A stretch of 64,000 nt of DNA from Effrenium voratum (taxonomy: Eukaryota > Sar > Dinophyceae > Suessiales > Symbiodiniaceae): positions 581,476 through 645,475 of the forward strand of contig CAUJNA010003090.1 in NCBI GenBank assembly GCA_963377175.1, in the 5' to 3' direction. Below are positions 31,918 to 42,101 of the stretch, in pieces. Position 1 is the stretch's first letter. The number at the start of each line of letters is the position of its first letter. A program made the position numbers and the translations under genes. The notes below the pieces were generated by a model. That model saw only the letters and a list, made by a program, of their open reading frames with translations. It was not told the origin of the DNA and searched no databases.

Positions 31918-32276
31918 TAAATGTAGAGCAAGTGAATCACAGTGTACCACAAACCACCAAGCTCTGGCGAATAGAGGATTGTTGATGGGTGTTGCTTGTT
32001 CCCTATTGCAAGATTTCAAGTTCACTTGAGGCAAATCGACCCTTCAGTCATGCTGGAAGAAAGGGCAACCCCCACACAATACCCAAAGTGGACATCTCAC
32101 TCAGGAAACTCAGTTGAAAACTACCAAAAAGTGAGATCTTTCGCACCACCACAAGAATGTTCGGGAAAAACTGCACTGCGTTCCAACCATGACATCCACA
32201 GGTTGCTTTTCTTGATCCTGCGGCTTGGCCGACCTAGGCCGCCGACTTATCCTTATCCGGAAATGGAACTGGAGAT

Positions 32277-32309
32277 CCCAATTCCCCAATTCCCCAATTC
32301 CCCAATTCC
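32277..32309 (+). repeat. Four tandem 8 bp CCCCAATT units
   Basis: CCCAATTCCCCAATT repeated without change. Confidence 0.85.
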
Positions 32310-32895
32310 ATTTTTAGCTGGCCACCATGATCTCACCAAAGTCAAATAGCCCCCAGCGGTCAACATCATTGTTTCAAAGCTGGGTATCCCGTGATCTCGT
32401 TTTCGGGACCCAACAGCATCCCGGGGCTCGTGGAACCCTCCGAAACCCTCCCTCGAGTTGCCCCAAACCACCAAAAGACGAGCCATGACGAGCCTATTCT
32501 GGGAAGAGACCAAATCCATAGCTTCCAGCTATGCGGGAAAAGAAGATAAAAGAAGAAACTTTCAATCGACTCCCCACTCGGTAAGTCGGTACTTTTTTGC
32601 GTCGGCATCGACGACAACGACCTATGCTCACTCAAGTAATGGCCCGGCTTTTCCAGAGCCACTGTCTCCTCCAAACTGGGGAAAAGCGCCTTTTGTTTGA
32701 GCCTTTTTCTGTAGTCTAAACTTGGTGGATCCAGGTACCATAACATATACGGATAACTTAGCTATGGCGAGTTTCTCTTTTCCCGCGGTTCCAACTGAAG
32801 AAGACCTGAGAGGCCCAATTACCCTAAAACTCTGTAAGACATCACGTGAGCGGAAATCCGCTCCTGGCAGGGAATTGTCCCCAACCTTCATCCAG

Positions 32896-33036
32896 AGTTG
32901 AAGTGGCTCAAGTTGATTTGGCGGCTTTGAAGGAGGGCCAGCGAGGCATCCTAAGATTCTGCAGCGAATCGAATCGGATCGGGTTGTCGAATCGAACAGA
33001 GCCCCGGTCTTCGCGGCTTGCGGCCTTGCGGCCTTG
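32896..33036 (+). CDS. Possible internal exon (141 bp) with canonical donor
   Basis: An acceptor (ACCTTCATCCAG) is followed by VEVAQVDLAALKEGQRGILR, FCSESNRIGLSNRTEPRSSR and LAALRP, ending at GTAAGAGG, a near-consensus donor. The length is a multiple of three. The minus strand is open too, with its own weaker acceptor. No family was recognised. Confidence 0.42.
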
Positions 33037-34586
33037 GTAAGAGGAACCAATTTCTACTGCGGCGTCCCTAACGGCTGTCTCCGGTTTCCATGAGTTTGAC
33101 AACCCGGGCAGTGTGAGACTGCGTTCATTTGGCAAGCGCTTGGAAAGTGCGGTAGCGAAATTTACGTCGCTGCTGCCCCTCCAAACAATCGGTGCTGTGG
33201 GAACAAGCTTACACATGTTCTTACCTACCCTCCCTACCAATCATGGAAGCTGACCATCGGAGGGCTTTGGAAGACTACTTTCCTTTTTGGGGAACCCTCT
33301 GTCCACTTCCATTGTTGGAATCCCTGCAAGGAGGGAAAAGGTTGTTGTCAGATTCTAGCCAACAAATAATTTTGAAAACCCCAGCTAAGGTCCCTAAGTG
33401 CGGATTTGTTTCTTCCAACCAGCGCCCCAGCTGGGCAGTTTATCGAGGGCCGCATCCGGCTGAGTTTCCGTGAAACACGCCACTTTCCCGGAAGTCAAAC
33501 GCCTGGGAATTGGTATCGCCAGCACCACTTTCCAGGTAGGCAGATCCTACATGCCGGGATTTCTCTGAACCCCAGGCCCTACAGTAAAAAGGTCCACCCA
33601 CACGGTGACTTGATGCACAAAGGGCGACTGTGAAGCAAGTTCTTCGGTGGTCACGGGTGCCCTGCACGCATGCCACATCGACTGGATGTGTCTCGAAACA
33701 GGGGAGCCCTCGAACTGATCATTGTCTCTGAGGCTTGCCTTCAAACCGTCCGAACAAGAGTGCCGAGGACCAAACAATGACACACGAACAAGAATCCCCC
33801 AGGGTCACGGTAAGACTTTCAGAAGGTATTCCAACAAAAAGCGTATCTGCAATTTGTACAATGCCGAAACCTGAAACAAGACTTGTATCCCCAAGCAAAG
33901 CTTTTTCGAAACACACAGGCCGGGAGATCCGAATCCCAACTAATCGCACATAAGGGAGTCCCTATGCAAGGAACCTTCATAGGTCGCAAACCCCCGAAAC
34001 ATGACGTGAAAACCGGATGTTAGGGGCATCGCGCAGGACACCCTTCACCGCTGGAGCCGGCATCACCTGAACGAGCGGACAGTCGCGTTTTTGATGGACA
34101 ACATCCACGCCGCTCCCTGGTTTGTGCCAGTATTCATAGGGCTTCATCCATACTGCAGGATGTTGTCCAGAAGTATTTGAGGAACAAACACTCTAGGCAT
34201 TCAAAACAGAAAGCAGACGGACGGCAAGCGGTTTAAACCGGGCCCCTTCGTTTGCCACCCATTTGTCTGTAATCTCGAATAGAAGGCTCCTTTTCGAAAC
34301 CCCCCAAAGCAGAGAAAAAACAACACCCATGCATAGCTCCTTTACTCCCATCTGAGACGCCCAGTGGGCTGCTTCCTTTTTTCCTATTTTGGAAGGCCAA
34401 TCCTTTTGAAATCAACCACTAAAAAAGAGCTTCGTTTCTTTCCCACATGGGCTTCGCTCCTTTTAGCCCCGAATCGAACCGAACAACCATGATTTTCCTG
34501 TTTAGTTTCCCCTTTCATCAAGATGCCAAAGGGGTCCCTGAAAGCGCGCACACACACAAATCAACCGTAAGCACAAAATGCTTCAG

Positions 34587-34662
34587 TGGAAGAAATTCCG
34601 ACCGACGTGTTTTTTCCCGGTCGAAAGTCCAGAGCCGACTTCTCAACGGCGCGTGCTCTGAG
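34587..34662 (+). CDS. Possible exon (76 bp)
   Basis: After AAATGCTTCAG the plus strand reads EEIPTDVFFPGRKSRADF, then STARAL, to a donor GTCGAG. If it is not spliced there, the frame stops at TAG near 34688. Confidence 0.33.
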
Positions 34663-34810
34663 GTCGAGTTGCACATTGAAAGCAGGCCAATAGGAGTGCT
34701 CTGAAGCGACCCCTGCCCGCAAGACACAAAGGGCACAAGACTCCCTCACGTTGGCAGTGGATCAATCATACGCCACGGCATGCTTTTGCGATCATGGGTC
34801 TATGTATGAC

Positions 34811-34875
34811 ATATATATATATATATTATGTATACAAATATATGTACATGTATATGATACATATATGTATAATAT
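34811..34875 (+). repeat. TA/CATA microsatellite
   Basis: ATATATATATATATTATG, then ATATATGTACATGTATATG. Confidence 0.9.
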
Positions 34876-35198
34876 GAAATATGAAGCAATGAGTGTCTCC
34901 CTCAATGTTGGCCCCGGCTTTATAAACCGATTCTGTCCATGGAGTGTTTTTCTCCAATAGCCATGAATCCCCACGAAAAGGGGACAACCCCAAGCAACAC
35001 CAACCAGTTGTTCTGCTTCCTCGGGGTTCAGCTTACGCATCCAGGCTCTGAAGTTGGGCAAGGACTCCCTGTCCATGGAACGAGGGCCCATAAGGAAAAT
35101 GGTCAGCCCGAAAGGTCATCCATGGCAACGTCAGGAGTGCATCAAACAAATCCACCATGTGGGCTTTTTCTTGTTTCCCCATTTTTTTCCTGAAGCAG

Positions 35199-35662
35199 AC
35201 ATGGGTTCCGAGCTTAAAGCACCAGCCGGGTTTCACAGTCTGGCTGCCCGAACGCTAGGATGCCTCTACCAAAATTGGAAGAATGAACAAGCCCGAAACA
35301 GGTGTGAGTCGGTTTTGGGGAAGTTTTGTTTGATTGGTTTCCAATGGCAAGCCCAAAGAAAGCCTCTTTTTTTGGAGGAGAGGGGAGGCCCCTCATTTTG
35401 AGCCAAAGTACGAATCCCAAGGTCAGAAGGCGTTGATCAAAAGGTCCGTGATGCATGGATGATATTTCCCACATGGGTGGTTATCTTTTTTTAACGAGGG
35501 GCCCTCTGGTGGACATCATTTAGGTGGGGACTTATGTCCATTTGGGAGGGGGTTCCCCATTAAAATTCATAGCCACGTGGGACAAGTTACCCATGGTCAT
35601 ATCAAGCCCCGCATGTGCTCGTCAGGGCCCGGACCCCTCTCTCACCTAGTGCTTGGGCGTAA
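35199..35662 (+). CDS. Three-exon gene 3' end, unknown protein
   Basis: Exon 35199-35301 has a strong acceptor (TTTTTTTCCTGAAGCAG) and donor CAG|GTGTGA. It reads MGSELKAPAGFHSLAARTLG then CLYQNWKNEQARN. Exon 35422-35476, after CCCAAG, reads SEGVDQKVRDAWMIFPTW and ends at GTGGTT. Exon 35573-35662, after TTCATAG, reads PRGTSYPWSYQAPHVLVRAR and on to SPSAWA, then TAA. All phases fit. The first two exons are convincing. The third overlaps a repeat also seen near 39415 (CACGTGGGACAAGTT), so the true end may differ. The second intron is a family F copy. Confidence 0.45.
35477..35572 (+). mobile_element. Family F copy forming a candidate intron
   Basis: It begins GTGGTTATC, has CTGGTGGACATCATTT and ACTTATGTCCA in the middle, and ends CCATTAAAATTCATAG. 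The same GTGGTT start is seen at the family F intron 62086-62145. Confidence 0.5.
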
Positions 35663-35710
35663 AAACGGGGTGTCCTCCTCAAACCGCTGTCAGAAACTCG
35701 GGGCCTGCTA

Positions 35711-35839
35711 ATGTTAACCCCGGATTAATAAGACCCTGGTTGATTAATAGGGGGGTGTCCCCTTTTAGTGGGGATTCATCACTGTTGGAGGGAACACACC
35801 CCTAATAATGGGACGGGTTTATTAATCCTGGGTCAACAT
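35711..35839. mobile_element. Complete family D inverted-repeat element
   Basis: The left end ATGTTAACCCCGGATTAATA and right end TATTAATCCTGGGTCAACAT are inverted repeats of about 22 of 24 bp. The element is 129 bp. Partial copies lie at 5371-5410, 8750-8792, 45001-45030 and 62692-62735. No target duplication is clear. Confidence 0.75.
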
Positions 35840-35984
35840 GAATTATTCTGCAACAGGTTCTGAAGTTTCGGGCTTGAACCCTTTGACCAGGTTTAGTGGG
35901 ATTTCTGTCCACCCTCCCCAAATTGGAGGGTGTTCCAACAGTTGAACTCCACCCTGACCCCATCAAACGTGGGGACCCGGGCAA

Positions 35985-36114
35985 CGAACCTATGCCGAGC
36001 GCATCTGCCAACGCCGAGCGCACCGAGGGTCCGCGAAATGAGACAAGCCGTCCCCGAGCGAATGATCCAGCGGTCGATCAAATGGCACCGCCGGATGGGT
36101 GCACGGTCTGCAAA
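35985..36114 (+). CDS. Possible exon, strand uncertain
   Basis: The plus strand reads VREMRQAVPERMIQRSIKWH then RRMGARSANV, ending at a donor GTGAGA. Another plus frame and the minus strand are open too. No family was recognised. Confidence 0.25.
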
Positions 36115-37004
36115 CGTGAGAGCGGTCGAAGCCGGTCAAAGTGTAAATAAATGCATGTGCCTCCAAACTCCAAACCAATCTGTGCAAAATGGACAGAAAC
36201 CGTCTGTGCCTTTGAAAGCTGCAGGCTCGGCAGGCCCTATTCCGGGCGTGGTTCCGAGTCAGGCTAGATATTCCAAACGGGTGGGCGAATTGTGCTGGGG
36301 AGCTCGCCGGGTGTTGTTTGCTCTTTTGGGATTCCTGCAGTTTCCCTACTGACCAGCTAATTCCTGCTTGAGATGAAATTGAGTTTTCACTGAAGACGTC
36401 TTAAAGGAAGACCTGCAAAGTTCAAACCCCAGAAAGGGAACAACCTTAGATCAAACTCCTTAAACTCAGATGCCCAGTGGCCCATGGGGAAACAAGGGCA
36501 TCCTTTTTGGTTGGTTGACTTTACAGGGGAACCCTTCTCAAAAAAAGAGAAAAGAAAACAGGCTTGAAAGGTTGCACCGCTGGGAAATGGGTATACGGGC
36601 CATGGTGCTGGATTCCCACATCGGGCCGACCGGCAGATTCGACCGAACCTCACGAGGATGCATCCGCCAAGAGAAATTCGGCACGAGGATGTGGCATGGA
36701 CCGGCCGAATTGAAAGCGGAGCGGTGTGAGATGGCCCATAGCTATGGGGTCCATTGGCTGGGCCGCAAACTTCCGTTTGCTTTTCAGCCAACAAATGAAT
36801 ATGTCCGCTAGTAGTGAAATTGATTCCCTTCAAAGCCAAGAGGGGAAATAAAGCATATTCTTAAGCAAATGGAAGGAAAGGACGAAACACAAGTATCAGC
36901 CGTCTCTCTTGCCGGCTCCCAGTGGCAAATCCTGCGCTGGTGTCCTTTTCGGCAAAAAATATCGGTTGCGAAATCGGTCCAACGCGGATGTCGTGTCTAG
37001 GTGC

Positions 37005-37080
37005 CCTTTTCGGTGTTGTGTTTTGTTCCTGTACCGGGAAACCAAACGGAAAGCACCGACCATTTTTTGGGGAGGGTTTT
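37005..37080 (+). mobile_element. Family A copy
   Basis: TTTTGTTCCTGTACCGGGAA, then ACCAAACGGAAAGCACCGAC and CATTTTTTGGGGAGG. Confidence 0.5.
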
Positions 37081-37397
37081 GTTATGAGATAAGCCCAAAG
37101 AATGAACTTCCCTTTGTAAGCCTGGAATAATTTGAGCAAAGAACCTTGAAGGAAACCCTTGCTCTGCTCATTCATCTCCGCACCACATTCGCTTGCACAA
37201 GAAACGGACAGCAAAGCGCCGGGTTGAGCTGAAAGCATTGGTATCCGTCGCCCCATCAGCCCCTCCCAAGTTTCTAACTGGGCAAAAGCGGACTGAACAT
37301 GTGTAGCTTCATGCGCTTAATTTCATATATTCAGGCTTTGAGCCGTGGACGATTCTCCGGGAGCCAGGTGGCTCTTGCCATGGCGAATCAGTATTCT

Positions 37398-37415
37398 GGG
37401 GTTTAGGGTTTAGGG
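37398..37415 (+). repeat. Short TTTAGGG array
   Basis: GGGGTTTAGGGTTTAGGG: two perfect telomere-type units plus a partial one, in otherwise ordinary sequence. Confidence 0.7.
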
Positions 37416-39463
37416 TCTTGACATCGAACCATCCTTTTCAGCTATCCTTCTTTTCAAAAACCGGTCGCCGGTTTCGGGTGTCCGGAGGAAATTCTAGAAA
37501 GAAGGATCCCTGGAAAGAATGGAACTGCAAGGTACCCCTAGAAGTATTGGCCCTTACAGTAGGAAAGTATGTATTCAAACACACTTGCTGAGAATCGCTT
37601 CGGAATCCTTCAAAATACCCGGAGGCTTTCCTGCCGCCATGGGGATCCCCATCCTGAGCCTCAGAAGAACATCCCGTTCCTCCCGAACGGCATGCAAAAA
37701 ACTTGTTCCACGAAACAGACTTTGACGACAAAGCCCAAAGGAAAACCGATAGGGGTTGCAGAAAATGGTCATGTCTCCTGATACAGGGACGGCACAGATA
37801 CCTCTTTGCACCGGAGTTCTTGAACTCTCGGTCTTTCAGCCTTGGATCATCTCAAATGCACTGCGTGTGCCGCGCGCGCTGGCCGCGCGCGTCTGGAGTG
37901 ATAGATCCATCCCAGCAACCTCTACTGCAAGTGTAAATTAGAACTTCGTAGCTGAGCCCAAACCAAACCTTCAAAAACTCGCGGAGTTGTCTTGAGCCAA
38001 CCCGCCCAAAGGTGATATAAAGCCCGGCAAACCGGGCAAGAAACCAGTTGGGCCGCGCTCTGTACAAACTGGGGTTTGGGGGAGCGTTGTTTTTCCCTCG
38101 AGAGCGGGTGCCCTAGCATTTCTCGTAGTGTGCATGTCGGGTTTTGGAAGACGACCATCTTGAAAAGGACCCAACCGCGTGTACTACTGGGGGCCTGGAA
38201 AGTTTGAATGGAGCTGTGGGGAATCTGAAAACCAAGTCCAGTAATGATTCATGATTCCAGGGCATACTGTATGATATTTCGCCCCTGCTTTCACATGCCG
38301 GGGTTCGAAAGCTCAAACTGGTATTTTGCATCCAGCCCCTACACGACGCCACTGAGCGAAGCCACTGAACGAAGACAAACAATGCCAGTTCAACACATTG
38401 AAGTTCAACAGTTTGAATTCTTGGTTTCAACGTTTGACCATACAATTCAGCTTGTGCTAGGCTCGATTTGCTCGCCACGAGGCGGCAAAGCCAGTGTAGA
38501 GTTGTCCGGTTTGAGCTCAGGCTGGACGCCTTCAGGCGGACTGAAACAGCGGTGCCAGCCGTGGAAACCAGAGGCTTCGTGTGAAGGGCACCTGCTTTTC
38601 TAGAGGCATCTGGATTTGTTTTTAAAGAAAAGAAGAACAAAACAACATGCCCATGGCCCCCTTTTGGCTTCCTTGTGGGTTATTTCGCGCCCAGGATTGA
38701 AGGGCAAAACCTGCCCCTTGGACCCTATTGCTCCAGGCCCGAACCTGTTTTTTTGACATCAATGTTCTGGTTTATGGGCCGACAAACACAGGGGTCGAAA
38801 AAATGGTTCCCCCAGCCGAACCCTGTTTTTTTTTTTTTAAGGGGATCCCCTAGTTGAAGACATGTTCAAGCCATATTTTTAGCTCCCCATTCTTTGTCAG
38901 ATTTGCCCAATCTCTTCAATACCCACACCTGCTCCCAATGTTTAGCATATTTTTTTTCTGAAGACACGGACGCATAGAAAAGTAGGGCACGGCTAGTGCT
39001 ATAATTCACTGCGAGGGGCATGACTTCATGGTTGTTTAAAATCCTCACAAAATGGTTCATGTTTTTTGAATCCCCCAGCAGAAGGATGTGTTGCGATAAC
39101 GGTTGTGTTCCATCCCCACTAGCTCCATGACCATCCCTACAAACACCAAGGCTCCTTCCACCATTGCACGTAGCCCCCTTCAGTCACCACCCTTCACTAG
39201 ACAGCTTCTCAATCTCCTCGGAGAGGCACCGCGCAGGCGAGACTCGAGCCGTGTCTGAAGGCGGATTCGCTCGCCGCTTTGGGCTTGAGCCGGAGTTCTA
39301 CTCTGCGAATGCTTGTCTAATGCTACGTAGTAACACAACCGGGGGTTCATTAAAAGGTACGGTAAACATGGAGTGACCACTAGGGAAAGCACCAAAAAAG
39401 CTCCGTTTTTCCCCACGTGGGACAAGTTGCCCATGACCATTTTGGGGCCGAACGGAATATTGG

Positions 39464-39772
39464 TCAAGTGAAGGGAGCAAGTGCCCAATGTACTGAGCGC
39501 TCTGCGGCATCTTCAATCTCTTTGGAGTCAAGTGCTCCTTGTTCTAGGGCCACCAGCCACCTTTTGAGACCAGACAAATCCTCGGGGGGAAAAAACAGTG
39601 TCCGGTGGAAGCCCAGCGTGGTATGAAACCCGACTTAGGGAACCCCCGAAAAGGGCGTCTCCTTCTGGTTTCACTTTGAAAACTGCATCCAAAAAGGGGC
39701 ACCCTCACGAAGAGAGACTCCCATATGAATTCCTATGAACCCCTACTTCACACCACTTGTGACGGATGATTC
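39464..39772 (-). CDS. Two-exon gene 3' end across a family A element
   Basis: Exon 39772-39719 follows TGCTTTTTTAG and reads IIRHKWCEVGVHRNSYG. The intron 39718-39634 (85 bp) starts GTCTCTC and ends CCCTAAG. Exon 39633-39464 reads GFHTTLGFHRTLFFPPEDLS, GLKRWLVALEQGALDSKEIE, DAAERSVHWALAPFT and stops at TGA. The terminal exon has a very protein-like, acidic-helical composition. The plus strand is much poorer. The junction is in phase (A|TC). The donor is GT but weak. No family was recognised. Confidence 0.5.
39634..39722 (-). mobile_element. Family A element forming a candidate intron
   Basis: Reading minus: GGGAGTCTCTC, GTGAGGGTGCCCC, CAAAGTGAAACC and GGGGGTTCCCTAAG. It sits exactly between the two exons of 39464-39772. 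Confidence 0.7.
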
Positions 39773-39899
39773 CTAAAAAAGCAGGAGTTTCTACAAATGG
39801 TTGCCAAATATCCAGCAAGCGCGAACGAATTTCCTGAATGATGCCACTCATGGTTCTCGACTTGGGTATGTCTCAACAGAAGGGAACTCTAACTGCCTG

Positions 39900-39980
39900 G
39901 AGTCTCCATGACCCTAAAAATAGGTCCACGACCCCATTATTTAGGGTAATGACCCCATTTTTAAAGGGTCATGGAGACTC
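39900..39980. repeat. Inverted repeat with 15 bp perfect arms
   Basis: GAGTCTCCATGACCC at 39900-39914 pairs with GGGTCATGGAGACTC at 39966-39980, followed on each side by AT-rich inner arms. The outer flanks both carry ACTCTAACTG, like a target duplication or a larger direct repeat. Confidence 0.8.
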
Positions 39981-40146
39981 TAACTGGTGGTTTTCCCAGT
40001 GGTTTGCCTTGAAACTCTTCGAGAAAAGACCCGAGGGTCCATGGTAACGATTTCAGGCCCCAAGAACGCATTCCGAAACCTGAAACAAGTATAGGTGCCC
40101 CAAGTAAAGGCCCCACATCATGGCTTTTGCTTTCTATTCGGGCCAG

Positions 40147-40319
40147 CCACCGATCGGCTTGAGCGCGCTGGCTTGAAACTGAGATCCTTGAGATACGGAT
40201 TCGAGCAGAACCCACGGCTCCAAGAGGCACCCCGCGAAGTCTCGAAAATCGAACCATCCGGGGCGGGCGAGATTTGGCCGGGTGAGCCCGTCCCAGCAGA
40301 GCCAGACAAGTCACTGCAG
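40147..40319 (+). CDS. Possible internal exon (173 bp) with both splice sites
   Basis: The acceptor TTTGCTTTCTATTCGGGCCAG-type tract ends at 40146. The exon reads TDRLERAGLKLRSLRYGFEQ, NPRLQEAPREVSKIEPSGAG and on to AEPDKSLQ. It ends at a canonical donor CAG|GTGCGC. It has two bases plus 57 codons. The minus strand is open as well, but lacks matching borders. No family was recognised. Confidence 0.42.
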
Positions 40320-40359
40320 GTGCGCCATGAGATTTTCATATCACGGTATATGCTAGATA

Positions 40360-40470
40360 GACTACATAGACTCTTAGACTATATAGACTACATAGACTAC
40401 ATAGGCGATATTAAATATATGGACTATATTAACGATATTGACTATATGGACTATGTAGACTATGCATGTA
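40360..40470 (+). repeat. Degenerate GACTATATA/GACTACATA repeat
   Basis: Repeats of TATAGACTACATAGACT and TATGGACTATATTAACGAT with drift. Confidence 0.75.
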
Positions 40471-40654
40471 CACTGTATTATGTACTGTTGTACCGAACTG
40501 GAATATGTACCTCTAGGTTTTGATGTGCCGACCTCGATGTGTGCGGGACTTTGGGCGCCGGGCGCCGGACATATTAGTGGGGCAGGGCAGAATTTCGTGA
40601 GTCCCCTGAATCCCGTCCCTCCCAAAGCCCCGAATAGTTGACCGAAGCTTTAGG

Positions 40655-40900
40655 TTTCACATGGGCGAGGCTTTTTGCGAGCTGGAAGCTCCGAAAGGCT
40701 CCCTTCCAGCTCCTGGGTTTGCCCTGCCTATAGCCCCAGCCTGGCTCCACTGGGTGTGCTGCGGGCTCGCCGAAGCGAGCCCCGTTCGCGCAGCTCCACT
40801 GCAGCGCAACGGGCAGATCCCAAGGCCGGTCGATGGCACTTTCAGTCGGTGCAAATGGAGCTTAGTTGGCCAAGGGCAAGCCCGAATCGGTCCTGTTCAC
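40655..40900. other. GC-rich coding-like block, strand unresolved
   Basis: The plus strand reads EAFCELEAPKGSLPAPGFAL and on. The minus strand, after GCGCTGCAG, reads ELRERGSLRRARSTPSGARL. Both look plausible, so I do not call a gene. Confidence 0.3.
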
Positions 40901-41025
40901 CTTCTCCTAGAACCTGAAACAACGAAAAGTTCCAATTTTTGAACTCCGCCATCTCTCCGAAGCATTTTTATTCGAGGCCTTGCCTGGCACAAAGCTTGGG
41001 AACCACATCTCTCTGGTTGTTTCAG

Positions 41026-41444
41026 GCCCCGGGACTCATTCACGAAAGGCAGCGCTCACCCTCGCAGGGAGCACACCTCTGGGAGCCGCAATTCGCTTGC
41101 GACGTGCCCACCGCTGCGCTCACAAACAGAGCGGAGGAGGACGGGGTGCACCGCGGAAAAGCCAGGTGTGGACATGTTTGTTTTTTCCTTTGTTTTCCAG
41201 GGAATCAACTGCCAAAACCTCACTGGGGCTCTCTGCAATCAGCAAAATGCGAGCAATTGACTTGTCAGGCTTGCGGAATCTCACCCTACAAGACCCCGTT
41301 TCGCCACCTCAAGGCCTGCGCTTGTTCCTGGATTTGTTTGGAATAAGACTCCTACGCTCAAAACGGTGTCCAAAAACGAAAGGGTCCGATTCATTTTGGG
41401 GCCCAATGTTGATCAAGGGCTCCAAAAAAAAATCCCCATGTTGA
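41026..41444 (+). CDS. Possible two-exon gene 3' end with a 35 bp intron
   Basis: A strong acceptor (CTCTGGTTGTTTCAG) opens exon 41026-41165, reading APGLIHERQRSPSQGAHLWE and on to DGVHRGKA, with donor CAG|GTGTGG. After a 35 bp pyrimidine-rich stretch ending TTTTCCAG, exon two reads ESTAKTSLGLSAISKMRAID, LSGLRNLTLQDPVSPPQGLR and on to a TGA at about 41442. The split codon is in frame. An intron of 35 bp is very short, and an unspliced alternative frame is also open. No family was recognised. Confidence 0.33.
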
Positions 41445-41551
41445 ACAACCAGTTGACTGGCCAGAAAATGGTCGAACTGTTTGGGCCTTACTCAAAATGA
41501 CGAAGCAATATTTCATCAAACAGGGTACAGAACGGACGCTGACCAGGTCCA

Positions 41552-41657
41552 TGGGTCAAAACCCAAATCGTACCCCAGTGAACATCCCAATCCCCTCTAA
41601 AATAGACTAAAATGGGTGGTACACCTACCTCAAAATGGTACCATTGGTTTAGACCCA
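41552..41657 (+). mobile_element. Family B element
   Basis: TGGGTCAAAA at the left and TTTAGACCCA at the right. The interior is about 90 percent identical by eye to 4267-4369. Confidence 0.7.
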
Positions 41658-41934
41658 CAGCCAGGTAACTTGTCTGACTTGTCAATGGACAGTTCTTTCT
41701 TGTTGGCTTTTTGGGCCAGGTGCCTGCACAGCCCGAGTCTGGGATCAGCAACAAGTATGCCTGTTGCAACCATGGACCAACGGTCCCCCCTTTCCACCAT
41801 GCGGAAAGCACATCAACAGCCCCAGGTGTGAGCGACCAACGCGCTCGCAATGCCCCAAGTCAATCGGCCAGATTGGGTCGCTTGGACGTGGCTTCACTCT
41901 TCAGCGCTCCAAAAGCAAGGATAGTTTTGATCTT

Positions 41935-42010
41935 GTCACAGTGGTTGTCCTTTCGGTTTCCTTTTAATACCACACACGAAGGGGTATATAGCCTCAAAAG
42001 ACAAACCCAC
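41935..42010 (-). mobile_element. Family A copy
   Basis: GGTTTCCTTTTAATACCACA, GGGGTATATAGCCTCAAAAG, ACAAACCC. Confidence 0.5.
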
Positions 42011-42031
42011 ACGGCTTTGACCAATCCACTC

Positions 42032-42056
42032 AGTGTGTGTGTGTGTGTGTGTGTGT
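42032..42056 (+). repeat. GT microsatellite
   Basis: Twelve GT units. Confidence 0.9.
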
Positions 42057-42101
42057 CAAACTGACGACTTTGAAGACTGACGCCATGGCGATGTCCTGGT
42101 T

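Larger units (their letters stand above)
36150..39463. other. Few supportable exons; repeats and odd short matches
   Basis: The stretch holds a family A copy at 37005-37080, a TTTAGGG pair at 37398-37415, an adaptor-like 14-mer at 36675-36688, and family G words at 36819-36880. Open blocks at 36590-36780 (plus), 38240-38600 (both strands) and 39180-39320 (plus) are coding-like, but have no decisive borders. Confidence 0.35.
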
